A stretch of 64,000 bases of DNA from Streptomyces atratus (lineage in GTDB: Bacteria > Actinomycetota > Actinomycetes > Streptomycetales > Streptomycetaceae): positions 186,001 through 250,000 of the forward strand of contig NZ_FPJO01000011.1 of assembly GCF_900119365.1 (NCBI RefSeq). Reading direction: 5' to 3'. Both the position numbers and the translations under genes were made by a program. Position 1 is the stretch's first letter. Each line of letters opens with the position of its first letter. Positions 34,262 through 42,703 of this stretch are shown piece by piece. The notes below the pieces were generated by a model. That model did no database searches and was not told the origin of the DNA. It saw only the letters and a program-made list of their open reading frames with translations.

Positions 34262-34367
34262 GAACTCTCCCCCCGGGATTTGGGTGGGGAGATGTCACAG
34301 GCTGCTGCTAGCCTGCGGCGTCACTTCTCGCACAGTTGTGCGCTTCCGTCCCAGGGGGGATACCACC

Positions 34368-34940
34368 ATGAGCCAGCCCGTGCCACCGTCGGACCAGCCG
34401 CAGCAGCCGTACAACGCCCAGCCCGGCGGCAACCCGTTCGCGGGCCAGCAGGCCGGCGCCCCGACCGGCAACCCCTTCGCGGGCCAGCAGCCCGGCGCCC
34501 CGTTCGGCGGCGCGCCCTTCGCCCCGCCGGCCCCCGCACGCAACAACATCGGCCTCGGCCTGGTCGCCGCCGTCGTCGCGGCCGTCGTCGCCGCGGGCAT
34601 CTACGGGGCCATCATCGGCGCCACCAAGCACGAGATCGGCTACGCGGCCGTGGGTGTCGGCTTCGTCGTCGGCTTCGCGGCGGGCAAGCTCGGCGGCCGC
34701 AACCCCGTGCTGCCGGTCGTCAGCGCCGTGCTCTCGCTGGTCGCCGTCTACTTCGGCCAGCTGCTCGGCAAGGCGATGAGCGCGGCCAAGGAGCTCCCGG
34801 TCACCGTCTCCGAACTCTTCTTCGACCACTTCAGCCTGCTGAACGAGGCGTGGAAGGCCGACTCGGACTTCATCTCGTACCTCTTCTTCGCCATCGCGGC
34901 CGTCGCCGCGTTCTCCGGCGCCAAGAAGGCCGGAGCCTAG
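34368..34940 (+). CDS. Membrane protein with Pro/Gln-rich N-terminus, unknown function
   Basis: A 190-residue protein. Residues 1-60 are disordered, with two near-identical NPFAGQQ(A/P)GAP repeats. About four hydrophobic segments follow (roughly 62-80, 88-108, 115-135, 165-185) with the Gly-rich GVGFVVGFAAGKLGGRNP in the middle. GGGGGA precedes the ATG. I do not recognise a named family beyond Streptomyces membrane proteins of this layout. It stands alone and ends at a strong terminator. Confidence 0.75.
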   Translation: MSQPVPPSDQPQQPYNAQPGGNPFAGQQAGAPTGNPFAGQQPGAPFGGAPFAPPAPARNNIGLGLVAAVVAAVVAAGIYGAIIGATKHEIGYAAVGVGFVVGFAAGKLGGRNPVLPVVSAVLSLVAVYFGQLLGKAMSAAKELPVTVSELFFDHFSLLNEAWKADSDFISYLFFAIAAVAAFSGAKKAGA

Positions 34941-34956
34941 TCGCGGACCGCACACA

Positions 34957-34996
34957 CGGGAGGGCCCGGACCGCCGTCGCGGTCCGGGCCCTCCCG
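34957..34996. terminator. Very strong bidirectional terminator
   Basis: An uninterrupted 18-bp stem starting CGGGAGGGCCCGGACC, with CGTC in the loop, lies between the convergent membrane-protein gene and guaB3. Confidence 0.85.
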
Positions 34997-35011
34997 TCGT
35001 GCTCCGAGGAC

Positions 35012-36136
35012 TCAGCGGCGGTGCTGCGAGTCCGCCACCGTGACCTCGACGCGCTGGAACTCCTTGAGGTCGCTGTACCCCGTCGTCGCCATCGCCCGGC
35101 GCAGCGCGCCGAAGATGTTCATCGAGCCGTCGGGGGTGTGCGAGGGACCGGTCAGGACCTCCTCGGTGGTGCCGACCGAGCCCAGGTCCACCAGCTTGCC
35201 GCGCGGCACGTCCTCGTGGACGGCCTCCATGCCCCAGTGCCGGCCGCGGCCGGGCGCGTCCGTCGCACGGGCCAGCGGGGAGCCCATCATCACGGCGTCC
35301 GCGCCGCAGGCGATGGCCTTGGGCAGGTCGCCGGACCAGCCGACGCCGCCGTCCGCGATCACGTGCACGTACCGGCCGCCGGACTCGTCCATGTAGTCGC
35401 GGCGGGCGCCGGCCACATCGGCGACCGCGGTCGCCATCGGGACCTGGATGCCGAAGACGTTGCGCGTGGTGTGCGCGGCGCCGCCGCCGAAGCCGACGAG
35501 GACACCGGCCGCACCGGTACGCATCAGGTGCAGGGCGGCGGTGTACGTGGCGCAGCCGCCGACGATCACCGGGACGTCCAGCTCGTAGATGAACTGCTTG
35601 AGGTTGAGCGGCTCGGCGGCACCCGAGACGTGCTCGGCGGAGACCGTCGTACCGCGGATGACGAAGATGTCCACACCCGCGTCGACGACGGCCTTGGAGA
35701 ACTGCGCGGTGCGCTGCGGGGAGAGCGCGGCGGCGGTGACGACACCGGAGTCGCGCACCTCCTTGATGCGCTGTCCGATCAGCTCCTCCTGGATCGGGGC
35801 GGAGTAGATCTCCTGGAGGCGGCGGGTCGCCGACTCGACGGGCATCTCGGCGATCTCGTCGAGCAGCGGCTGCGGGTCGGCGTGCCGGGTCCACAGGCCC
35901 TCGAGGTTGAGGACGCCGAGGCCGCCGAGCTCACCGATGCGGATCGCGGTCTGCGGGGAGACCACGGAGTCCATGGGAGCGGCCAGGAAGGGCAGCTCGA
36001 AACGGTAGGCGTCGATCTGCCAGGCGATCGAGACCTCCTTCGGGTCGCGGGTACGACGGCTCGGAACGACGGCGATGTCGTCGAATGCGTACGCCCGGCG
36101 GCCGCGCTTGCCGCGCCCGATCTCGATCTCAGTCAC
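35012..36136 (-). CDS. guaB3: GuaB3-family IMP dehydrogenase-related protein
   Basis: A 374-residue TIM-barrel protein of the GuaB3 family, without CBS domains. It has DDIAVVPSRRTRDP at the start, LPFLAAPMDSVVSP, a DGGVGWSGDLPKAIACGADAV-type phosphate site and the MxSPLAR loop. The IMPDH active-site loop GSICTTR reads GGGAAHTTR here, so the catalytic Cys is replaced by His. It therefore may not make XMP by the standard route, and the reaction in Streptomyces is not clear to me. It lies just downstream of guaB with a terminator between. Confidence 0.88.
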   Translation of the reverse strand: MTEIEIGRGKRGRRAYAFDDIAVVPSRRTRDPKEVSIAWQIDAYRFELPFLAAPMDSVVSPQTAIRIGELGGLGVLNLEGLWTRHADPQPLLDEIAEMPVESATRRLQEIYSAPIQEELIGQRIKEVRDSGVVTAAALSPQRTAQFSKAVVDAGVDIFVIRGTTVSAEHVSGAAEPLNLKQFIYELDVPVIVGGCATYTAALHLMRTGAAGVLVGFGGGAAHTTRNVFGIQVPMATAVADVAGARRDYMDESGGRYVHVIADGGVGWSGDLPKAIACGADAVMMGSPLARATDAPGRGRHWGMEAVHEDVPRGKLVDLGSVGTTEEVLTGPSHTPDGSMNIFGALRRAMATTGYSDLKEFQRVEVTVADSQHRR

Positions 36137-36192
36137 GATGGTGTGGCCTTTCCCTCTATGTCTGCGCTGTCCAGTATCCCCGACACACGGCT

Positions 36193-36227
36193 GAGGGGCG
36201 GTCCCGGGAACCCCCGGACCGCCCCTC
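36193..36227 (-). terminator. Terminator between guaB and guaB3
   Basis: GAGGGGCGGTCCCGGG faces CCCGGACCGCCCCTC with a single unpaired C. It lies 16 bases after the guaB stop on the minus strand and 57 bases before the guaB3 start. Confidence 0.75.
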
Positions 36228-36242
36228 GGCTGCGCTGTCGCG

Positions 36243-37745
36243 TTACTTCCTGCTGTAGTTCGGCGCCTCGACCGTCATCTGGATGTCGTGCGGGTGGCTC
36301 TCCTTTAGCCCCGCGGACGTGATGCGGACGAAGCGGCCCTTGGTCTCCATCTCGTCGATGGAGGCGGCGCCCACGTAGCCCATGGTCTGGCGAAGGCCGC
36401 CGACGAGCTGGTGCAGCACGTTGGCCAGCGGGCCGCGGTAGGGCACCTGACCCTCGATGCCCTCGGGCACCAGCTTGTCGTCCGAGGCCACGTCTGCCTG
36501 GAAGTAGCGGTCCTTGGAGTACGAGCGGCCCTGTCCGCGGGACTGCATCGCCCCGAGGGAACCCATGCCGCGGTACGACTTGAACTGCTTGCCGTTGATG
36601 AAGAGGAGCTCGCCGGGAGACTCCTCGCAGCCCGCGAGGAGGCTGCCCAGCATGACCGTGTCGGCACCGGCGGCGAGCGCCTTGCCGATGTCGCCGGAGT
36701 ACTGCAGACCGCCGTCCCCGATGACCGGGACACCGGCCGCGCGGGCGGCGAGGGCGGCCTCGTAGATCGCGGTGACCTGCGGGACGCCGATGCCGGCGAC
36801 CACGCGCGTGGTGCAGATGGAGCCGGGGCCCACGCCGACCTTGACGCCGTCGACACCGGCGTCGATCAGGGCCTGCGCGCCGTCACGCGTCGCGACGTTG
36901 CCGCCGATGACGTCGACGCCGACGCTGGACTTGATCTTCGCCATCCAGTTCAGCGCGTTGCTGTTGTGTCCGTGCGAGGTGTCGACGATGAGGAAGTCCA
37001 CACCCGCCCCGGCCAGGGCCTGCGCACGCTCCAGGGCCTCGGGGCTGGCGCCGACGGCCGCGCCGACGAGGAGACGGCCCTCGGCGTCCTTGGCCGCGTT
37101 CGGGTACTGCTCGGCCTTCACGAAGTCCTTGACCGTGATGAGGCCCTTGAGCACGCCCGCGTCGTCGACCAGCGGAAGCTTCTCGATCTTGTGGCGGCGC
37201 AGCAGCTCCATGGCGTCGACGCCGGAGATGCCGACCTTGCCGGTCACGAGCGGCATCGGCGTCATGACCTCGCGCACCTGGCGGCTGCGGTCGGACTCGA
37301 ACGCCATGTCGCGGTTGGTGACGATGCCGAGCAGCTTGCCCGCCGGGTCGGTCACCGGTACGCCGCTGATGCGGAACTTGGCACACAACGCGTCGGCCTC
37401 GGCCAGCGTCGCGTCCGGGTGCACGGTGATCGGGTCGGTCACCATGCCGGACTCGGAGCGCTTCACGAGGTCGACCTGGTTGACCTGGTCCTCGATGGAC
37501 AGGTTGCGGTGCAGCACACCGACTCCACCCTGCCGCGCCATGGCGATGGCCATGCGGGACTCGGTGACCTTGTCCATCGCCGCGGAGAGCAGCGGAATGT
37601 TCACGCGTACGTTGCGGGAGATGCGGGACGAGATGTCGACTGCGTTGGGCAGCACTTCGGATGCGCCGGGCAGCAGCAGCACGTCGTCGTATGTCAGCCC
37701 GAGCGTCGCGAATTTCTCGGGCACTCCGTCGACGTTTGCAGTCAT
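36243..37745 (-). CDS. guaB: IMP dehydrogenase
   Basis: GuaB oxidises IMP to XMP, the rate-limiting step to GMP. The 500-residue protein has the barrel start GLTYDDVLLLPG, two CBS domains (about residues 95-215) that bind adenine and guanine nucleotides, the catalytic loop GPGSICTTR with its Cys, DGGLQYSGDI and the GMGSLGAM flap region. Length and motifs are normal. It is the second step-related gene of the window's guanine pathway, with guaA about 19 kb away. Confidence 0.97.
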   Translation of the reverse strand: MTANVDGVPEKFATLGLTYDDVLLLPGASEVLPNAVDISSRISRNVRVNIPLLSAAMDKVTESRMAIAMARQGGVGVLHRNLSIEDQVNQVDLVKRSESGMVTDPITVHPDATLAEADALCAKFRISGVPVTDPAGKLLGIVTNRDMAFESDRSRQVREVMTPMPLVTGKVGISGVDAMELLRRHKIEKLPLVDDAGVLKGLITVKDFVKAEQYPNAAKDAEGRLLVGAAVGASPEALERAQALAGAGVDFLIVDTSHGHNSNALNWMAKIKSSVGVDVIGGNVATRDGAQALIDAGVDGVKVGVGPGSICTTRVVAGIGVPQVTAIYEAALAARAAGVPVIGDGGLQYSGDIGKALAAGADTVMLGSLLAGCEESPGELLFINGKQFKSYRGMGSLGAMQSRGQGRSYSKDRYFQADVASDDKLVPEGIEGQVPYRGPLANVLHQLVGGLRQTMGYVGAASIDEMETKGRFVRITSAGLKESHPHDIQMTVEAPNYSRK

Positions 37746-37847
37746 GACACCTTCCCCAAATGGCCTTGATCGGTGCGGATGTCCATGCTAACGGCCTTCG
37801 GGGGTGTCTCATTCCACGAGCAAGATCACCTAGAGGTTCTGTAGCTT

Positions 37848-37867
37848 CGTACGGAACCTTCCGTACG
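37848..37867. repeat. Perfect inverted repeat between shbA and guaB
   Basis: CGTACGGAA and TTCCGTACG with two bases between. It lies 17 bases beyond the shbA stop and about 100 bases upstream of the guaB start, so it could be a weak terminator for shbA or an operator for guaB. No T-run follows on the minus strand. Confidence 0.5.
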
Positions 37868-37884
37868 GGCCCGACCGGGTCCGC

Positions 37885-38550
37885 TCACTGTTCCGCGAGG
37901 GCCCGCAGCCTGCTCAGGGCGCGGTGCTGGGCGACCCGGACCGCGCCCGGCGACATGCCCAGCATCTGTCCGGTCTCCTCGGCGGTCAGCCCGACGGCGA
38001 CCCGGAGGACGAGCAGCTCGCGCTGGTTGTCCGGGAGGTTGGCGAGGAGCTTCTTCGCCCAGGCGGCATCGCTGCTGAGCAGGGCGCGCTCCTCGGGCCC
38101 GAGCGAATCGTCCGGCCGCTCGGGCATCTCGTCGGACGGCACGGCTGTCGATCCCGGATGCCGCATGGCGGCCCGCTGGAGATCGGCGACCTTGTGGCCC
38201 GCGATGGCGAACACGAAGGCTTCGAAGGGTCTGCCGGTGTCCTTGTAGCGCGGCAGCGCCATCAGTACCGCGACACAGACCTCCTGCGCCAGGTCCTCCA
38301 CGAAGTGGCGGGCATCACCGGGCAGCCGGTTCAGCCGGGACCTGCAGTAGCGCAGCGCGAGGGGGTGGACATGGGCCAGCAGATCGTGGGTGGCCTGCGC
38401 GTCGCCCTCGACGGCACGGTGCACCAGGGCACCGATTCCCGTCGTCTCGTCGTCGCGCATCGGACCATGGTGCCCCGGAGCCGCGTCATCCGTGCCGCCG
38501 CGTCCGTAGTTGTGCACCGAAGCGTTATGAGCGGGTGCGCCGGAAGTCAT
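37885..38550 (-). CDS. shbA: ECF sigma factor, ShbA type
   Basis: A 221-residue extracytoplasmic-function sigma factor. Region 2 (HFVEDLAQEVCVAVLMALPRY, about residues 85-105) and region 4 (LLVLRVAVGLTAEETGQML, AVRVAQHRALSRLR) are clear. Its place next to bldM and guaB matches ShbA, which in Streptomyces drives transcription of the principal sigma gene hrdB. The ATG at 38550 has GGAGGG eight bases upstream. An internal ATG at 38460 would remove a poorly conserved, His/Gly-rich 30-residue head. No anti-sigma gene is adjacent, consistent with ShbA. Confidence 0.85.
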   Translation of the reverse strand: MTSGAPAHNASVHNYGRGGTDDAAPGHHGPMRDDETTGIGALVHRAVEGDAQATHDLLAHVHPLALRYCRSRLNRLPGDARHFVEDLAQEVCVAVLMALPRYKDTGRPFEAFVFAIAGHKVADLQRAAMRHPGSTAVPSDEMPERPDDSLGPEERALLSSDAAWAKKLLANLPDNQRELLVLRVAVGLTAEETGQMLGMSPGAVRVAQHRALSRLRALAEQ

Positions 38551-38758
38551 GTCCTGCGCCCTCCCCTTCCGCTCGACCGAATCGTTCCCGAGGAACTCCA
38601 CATCTCAAGGATGCGGCATCGGCCGGGAAGCTTCACATACCGTCGTCGGGACGGGCTCCACCGGTGGAGCGGAGCCCGTCCCGCGCACGTCGGTCACGTC
38701 GCCCCGTCCGCCGGAGCGCGGACGGGGATATCGATCGACCGCCCGCCACGGCCGGAGC

Positions 38759-39370
38759 TCAGCGGACCAGGCCCCAGCGGAAGCCGAGCGCCACGGCGTG
38801 TGCCCGGTCGGAGGCGCCGAGCTTCTTGAACAGACGCCTGGCGTGCGTCTTCACGGTGTCCTCCGAGAGGAACAGCTCACGGCCGATCTCCGCGTTCGAA
38901 CGGCCGTGACTCATTCCTTCGAGCACCTGGATCTCACGCGCGGTGAGCGTCGGCGCCGCACCCATCTCGGCCGACCGCAGCCGGCGCGGGGCGAGCCGCC
39001 ACGTCGGATCGGCCAGCGCCTGGGTGACGGTGGCGCGCAACTCCGCGCGGGAGGCGTCCTTGTGCAGATAGCCGCGGGCGCCGGCGGCGACCGCGAGCGC
39101 GACACCGTCCAGGTCCTCGGCGACGGTCAGCATGATGATCCTGGCGCCGGGGTCGGCGGAGAGCAGCCGCCGAACCGTCTCCACACCCCCCAGACCGGGC
39201 ATGCGTACGTCCATCAGAATCAGATCCGAACGGTCGGCGCCCCAGCGGCGGAGGACTTCCTCGCCGTTGGCCGCCGTCGTCACCCGCTCGACGCCGGGCA
39301 CGGTCGCGACCGCCCGACGGAGCGCTTCTCGGGCAAGCGGGGAGTCGTCGCAGACGAGGACGGATGTCAT
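38759..39370 (-). CDS. bldM: Developmental response regulator BldM
   Basis: BldM is an orphan response regulator needed for aerial hyphae and spores; it works as a homodimer early and with WhiI later. The 203-residue product matches BldM in length and sequence: receiver start MTSVLVCDDSPLAREALRR, phosphoacceptor region LILMDVRMPG, LHKDASRAEL, and a LuxR DNA-binding domain (LTAREIQVLEGMSHG, EDTVKTHARRL). No cognate kinase is encoded nearby. It is divergent from whiD across 412 bases. Confidence 0.95.
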   Translation of the reverse strand: MTSVLVCDDSPLAREALRRAVATVPGVERVTTAANGEEVLRRWGADRSDLILMDVRMPGLGGVETVRRLLSADPGARIIMLTVAEDLDGVALAVAAGARGYLHKDASRAELRATVTQALADPTWRLAPRRLRSAEMGAAPTLTAREIQVLEGMSHGRSNAEIGRELFLSEDTVKTHARRLFKKLGASDRAHAVALGFRWGLVR

Positions 39371-39782
39371 GACCGTCCTCCGCAGCTGATGCGCGTCACC
39401 TTGAGCCTCCAGGCTGTTACATGTCGTCACCTGTGCGGTTGACACTCTCGGACACCTGCCCGATCGCTTTTTTCGTCAACCGCTTCCGCCCTCTCAACGA
39501 CGGTCACTCGAAAGAGTTACGGGTCGGACAAGCGGGTTCGGCACTCTACGTGAGGGGGCGCACACGGAGGAGAACGGCGCGGATCATCCAACGGTCAACC
39601 GAAATTTCACATGAAGGTATGCCCCATTTAGCGGGTTTTCTTCCCTTTTACTGGTGTCTGTGGATAGATTCGCAATCAGTCATATTTACATCTACTTACA
39701 CGGTAGATGTACGGTCGTGGGCACGGTCGATGACGGACGACAACGACGTTTCCGACTCAGCATGGTTTCGAGGGGACAAGCA
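39371..39782. promoter_or_regulatory. bldM-whiD divergent control region
   Basis: This 412-base gap has no gene. It is the least G/C-rich stretch in the window, especially 39,600-39,715. It must hold the bldM promoter (minus) and the developmental whiD promoters (plus). A perfect TTGACA occurs at 39439-39444 on the plus strand but I see no good -10 partner. A 9-bp inverted repeat lies at 39687-39711. Confidence 0.6.
39687..39711. promoter_or_regulatory. Inverted repeat upstream of whiD
   Basis: TACATCTAC and GTAGATGTA are perfect complements separated by seven bases (TTACACG), 72-96 bases upstream of the whiD ATG. Its A/T richness in a G/C-rich genome makes chance unlikely. It could be an operator for a developmental regulator or the stem of a 5' leader. 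Confidence 0.55.
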
Positions 39783-40118
39783 ATGGCAGATTTCTCCCGC
39801 CTACCCGGACCCAACGCCGATCTCTGGGACTGGCAACTGCTGGCGGCCTGCCGCGGAGTGGACAGTTCGCTGTTCTTCCACCCGGAGGGTGAGCGCGGGG
39901 CAGCACGGAGCGCCCGCGAGAACTCGGCGAAAGAGGTCTGCATGCGATGCCCGGTACGCGCCGAGTGTGCGGCACACGCCCTGGCGGTGCGAGAGCCCTA
40001 CGGGGTGTGGGGCGGACTGACCGAGGACGAACGCGAGGAGCTCATGGGACGGGCCCGCGGCCGGCTGATCGCGGCGGCGGCACCCTCGGGCGTTCCGTCC
40101 CCGTCCGGGCACGGCTGA
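39783..40118 (+). CDS. whiD: WhiB-like iron-sulfur regulator WhiD
   Basis: WhiD is required for late sporulation and binds a [4Fe-4S] cluster that reacts with nitric oxide. The four ligands are Cys23, Cys53, Cys56 and Cys62 (AAC, then CMRCPVRAEC). The GVWGG turn (about residues 74-78) and a basic tail follow. The 111-residue length and the opening MADFSRLPGPNADLWDWQLL match WhiD. A GAGGGG ribosome site precedes the ATG. WhiB-like proteins act by contacting region 4 of the principal sigma factor. It is adjacent to bldM, as in other Streptomyces. Confidence 0.95.
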   Translation: MADFSRLPGPNADLWDWQLLAACRGVDSSLFFHPEGERGAARSARENSAKEVCMRCPVRAECAAHALAVREPYGVWGGLTEDEREELMGRARGRLIAAAAPSGVPSPSGHG

Positions 40119-40214
40119 CCACGCCGTACCCGTACCGCAACAAGAGAATCGTTTTGGCAATTCACCCGGCCACGGTGACGGCATGACCTCGGGGCCGGGC
40201 CACAGGCAGGCCGC

Positions 40215-41105
40215 TCAGCGGGCGGCCGCCAGGGACAGCCGGTCGAGGGTGGCCGCCACTGCCGGGACCTGCGCCAGGTCGGGCAGGGTCAGCGCGACGA
40301 TCTCGCGCTCGATGGCCGGCTCCACCGTCACGGTGCGTGCCCCCTTGGGTCGCACCGACTCGATCGCCAGCTCGGGCAGCACGGCCACCCCGAGTCCGGC
40401 GCCGACCAGGCCGACCACCGCCGGGTAGTCGTCGGTGGCGAAGTCGATCCGGGGGGTGAAGCCCGACTCCTCGCAGACCTCCACCAGCTGACGGCGGCAG
40501 CGCGGGCAGCCCGCGATCCAGGACTCCCCGGCCAGGTCGGCGATGCTCACCGCGGCCGAGTGCGAGAGCCGGTGCCCCTCGGGGACCAGGCCGATCAGCC
40601 GGTCGGTGAGCAGCGGGCGGACGACCAGGTCGTCCCACTCGGTGCCGGAGGTGCCGTAGCGGAAGGCCAGCGCGATGTCGCAGTCGCCCTCGCGCAGCAT
40701 CTCGACCGAGCGCGGCGGCTCGGCCTCCACCAGCGAGACCCGGGTGCCGGGGTGGGCCTCGCGCAGTGCGGCGAGGGCGCCGGGGACCAGGGTGGAGCTG
40801 CCGCTGGGGAACGAGACGAGCCGGACCCGGCCGGCCCGCAGCCCGGCGATGGCGGCGACCTCCTCCTCGGCGGCGGTGAGCCCGGCGAGGATGCCGGAGG
40901 CGTGGCGGACGAGGGCCTCGCCCGCCTGCGTGAGCCGCATCTCGCGTCCCGTACGGATCAGCAGCGTGGTGCCCGCGGAGGCCTCCAGGGCCTTCATCTG
41001 CTGGCTGACCGCCGGCTGGGTGCAGCCCAGTTCGCGGGCGGCGGCGGAGAACGAGCCGGTGGTGGCCACGGCGCGCAGGACACGGAGATGACGGGCTTCG
41101 ATCAC
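40215..41105 (-). CDS. LysR-family transcription regulator
   Basis: A 296-residue LysR-type regulator with an N-terminal winged helix-turn-helix (HLRVLRAVATTGSFSAAAREL, QPAVSQQMKALE, residues 6-50) and a C-terminal periplasmic-binding-like effector domain. That domain contains a possible redox or metal pair (GCPRCRRQL). It starts with GTG. It is divergent from the MOSC gene across 79 bases and so is a candidate regulator of the MOSC-SDR pair. Its effector is unknown. Confidence 0.92.
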   Translation of the reverse strand: MIEARHLRVLRAVATTGSFSAAARELGCTQPAVSQQMKALEASAGTTLLIRTGREMRLTQAGEALVRHASGILAGLTAAEEEVAAIAGLRAGRVRLVSFPSGSSTLVPGALAALREAHPGTRVSLVEAEPPRSVEMLREGDCDIALAFRYGTSGTEWDDLVVRPLLTDRLIGLVPEGHRLSHSAAVSIADLAGESWIAGCPRCRRQLVEVCEESGFTPRIDFATDDYPAVVGLVGAGLGVAVLPELAIESVRPKGARTVTVEPAIEREIVALTLPDLAQVPAVAATLDRLSLAAAR

Positions 41106-41184
41106 CCCTCAACCATAAGCGGATCTTGGGTTGGGTACGAATTATTGCCGTGCTTCTTTGGGAGCGGGTGGTTAGCGTTCTCCT

Positions 41185-41886
41185 ATGACGTCCATGGAAC
41201 CGGCAGAACCGATGCGGCTGCTGAGCGTGAATGCGGGACGGCCGGAGGCCGTCGACTACACCGACGCCCCCGCGGGCCTGACCGGCATCGACAAGCAGCC
41301 CGTCGAGGGCCCGGTACGCGTCAGCGACCCGGGGCCCAAGGGCTCCGGCGGCAGTGGTCTGGCCGGGGACGCGGTGTGCGACCTGCGCCATCACGGCGGC
41401 TCCGACCAGGCGGTGTACGCCTTCGCCCGCGAGGATCTCGACGGCTGGGAGCGGGAGCTCGGCCGCCCGCTGGCCAATGGTGCGTTCGGCGAGAACCTGA
41501 CGACCGCCGGGCTCGATGTGAGCGGCGCGAGGATCGGCGAGCGCTGGCGGATCGGCCCCGATCTGGTGCTGGAGGTGACGTCGGGCCGGATTCCGTGCCG
41601 TACGTTCGCCGGTCATCTCGACGAGCGGCGCTGGGTCAGGCGGTTCACGCAGGCGGCCGCTCCGGGCGCCTACCTGCGGGTGATCGAGCCGGGTGAGATC
41701 CGGGCCGGTGACCCGGTCGAGATCGTGCACCGCCCGGACCACGACGTCACCGTGGAATTGGAGTTCCTCGCCTCCACGACTCGGCGGGAGCTGCTGCCGG
41801 AACTGCTCGCGGCCGGGGACGCGCTGCATCCCGAGACCTCGCATGCCGCTCTGAAGTACACCGGGGAGCCGGCGGCGGACAGCTGA
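41185..41886 (+). CDS. MOSC-domain protein (YiiM-like)
   Basis: A 233-residue MOSC protein. These are sulfur or molybdenum-cofactor carriers, and YiiM-like members take part in reduction of N-hydroxylated compounds. The core contains DLRHHGGSDQAVYAFAREDL, GAFGENLTTAGLDVS (substrate loop) and a conserved Cys in SGRIPCRTFAGHL. No ferredoxin or oxidoreductase domain is fused. In-frame ATGs at 41191 and 41212 are possible alternative starts, since no clear ribosome site precedes 41185. An SDR gene follows 35 bases downstream. Confidence 0.88.
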   Translation: MTSMEPAEPMRLLSVNAGRPEAVDYTDAPAGLTGIDKQPVEGPVRVSDPGPKGSGGSGLAGDAVCDLRHHGGSDQAVYAFAREDLDGWERELGRPLANGAFGENLTTAGLDVSGARIGERWRIGPDLVLEVTSGRIPCRTFAGHLDERRWVRRFTQAAAPGAYLRVIEPGEIRAGDPVEIVHRPDHDVTVELEFLASTTRRELLPELLAAGDALHPETSHAALKYTGEPAADS

Positions 41887-41921
41887 TCACGGCGTGCCGG
41901 ACAGGCACTAACGTGCCGCGT

Positions 41922-42695
41922 ATGACGACTGCACTGATTACGGGCGCGACCGCGGGGATCGGTGCCGCCTTCGCGCGGCGGCTCGCGGCCGACGGGCACA
42001 ACCTGGTGCTGGTGGCGCGGGACGCCGAGCGGCTGCGCGAGCAGGCGACCGAGCTGCACGACCGGCACGGCATCGAGGCCGAGGTCCTGAGGGCCGATCT
42101 GTCCGAGGACGAGGGGATCGGCGCGGTCGAGGACCGGTTGACGGACCGTCGGCATCCGGTCGACCTGCTGGTCAACAACGCCGGGTTCGGCAACAAGGGC
42201 CAGTATCTGGAAGTACCCATGGCCGATGAGCTGAAGATGCTGAAGGTGCACTGCGAGGCGGTGCTGCGGCTGACCTCGGCGGCCGCGGCCGGGATGCGGG
42301 AGCGCGGCCGGGGCGGGGTGGTCAACGTGGCCTCGGTGGCCGCGTTCGTGCCGCGCGGGACGTACGGCGCGTCCAAGGCGTGGGTCGTGCAGTTCACCCA
42401 GGGCGCGGCGAAGGACATGGCCGGTTCGGGGGTGCGGCTGATGGCGCTGTGCCCGGGGTTCGTACGGACGGAGTTCCACCAGCGGGCCGGGATGGGGACC
42501 GGCAGCATCCCGGGCTGGATGTGGCTCGACGCGGACAAGCTGGTGGAGACGGCCCTGGCGGATCTGGCCCGCGGCAAGTCGGTCTCGGTTCCCGATCCCC
42601 GGTACAAGGCGCTGATGGGGCTCGTGAAGGTGACGCCGCGCGGCCTGCTCGGAGGGGTCACCTCCAAGACAGGCCGCAAGTACGGTCCTCAGTGA
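41922..42695 (+). CDS. Short-chain dehydrogenase/reductase
   Basis: A 257-residue classical SDR enzyme. It has the NAD(P) motif TGATAGIGAAFARRL (residues 8-22), the NNAG signature in LLVNNAGFGN, and the catalytic Ser in VVNVASVAAF with Tyr and Lys in YGASKAW. It is likely cytoplasmic and NADP-dependent, given the Arg after the second strand (VARDAERL). Substrate unknown. I chose the ATG at 41922; a GTG nine bases upstream is in frame. It probably shares a transcript with the MOSC gene. Confidence 0.9.
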   Translation: MTTALITGATAGIGAAFARRLAADGHNLVLVARDAERLREQATELHDRHGIEAEVLRADLSEDEGIGAVEDRLTDRRHPVDLLVNNAGFGNKGQYLEVPMADELKMLKVHCEAVLRLTSAAAAGMRERGRGGVVNVASVAAFVPRGTYGASKAWVVQFTQGAAKDMAGSGVRLMALCPGFVRTEFHQRAGMGTGSIPGWMWLDADKLVETALADLARGKSVSVPDPRYKALMGLVKVTPRGLLGGVTSKTGRKYGPQ

Positions 42696-42703
42696 GCGGT
42701 CGG

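Noticed and set aside
39439..39444. Vegetative promoter for whiD from the perfect TTGACA
   Set aside because: No TANNNT -10 at proper spacing, and it lies over 330 bases from the whiD start.
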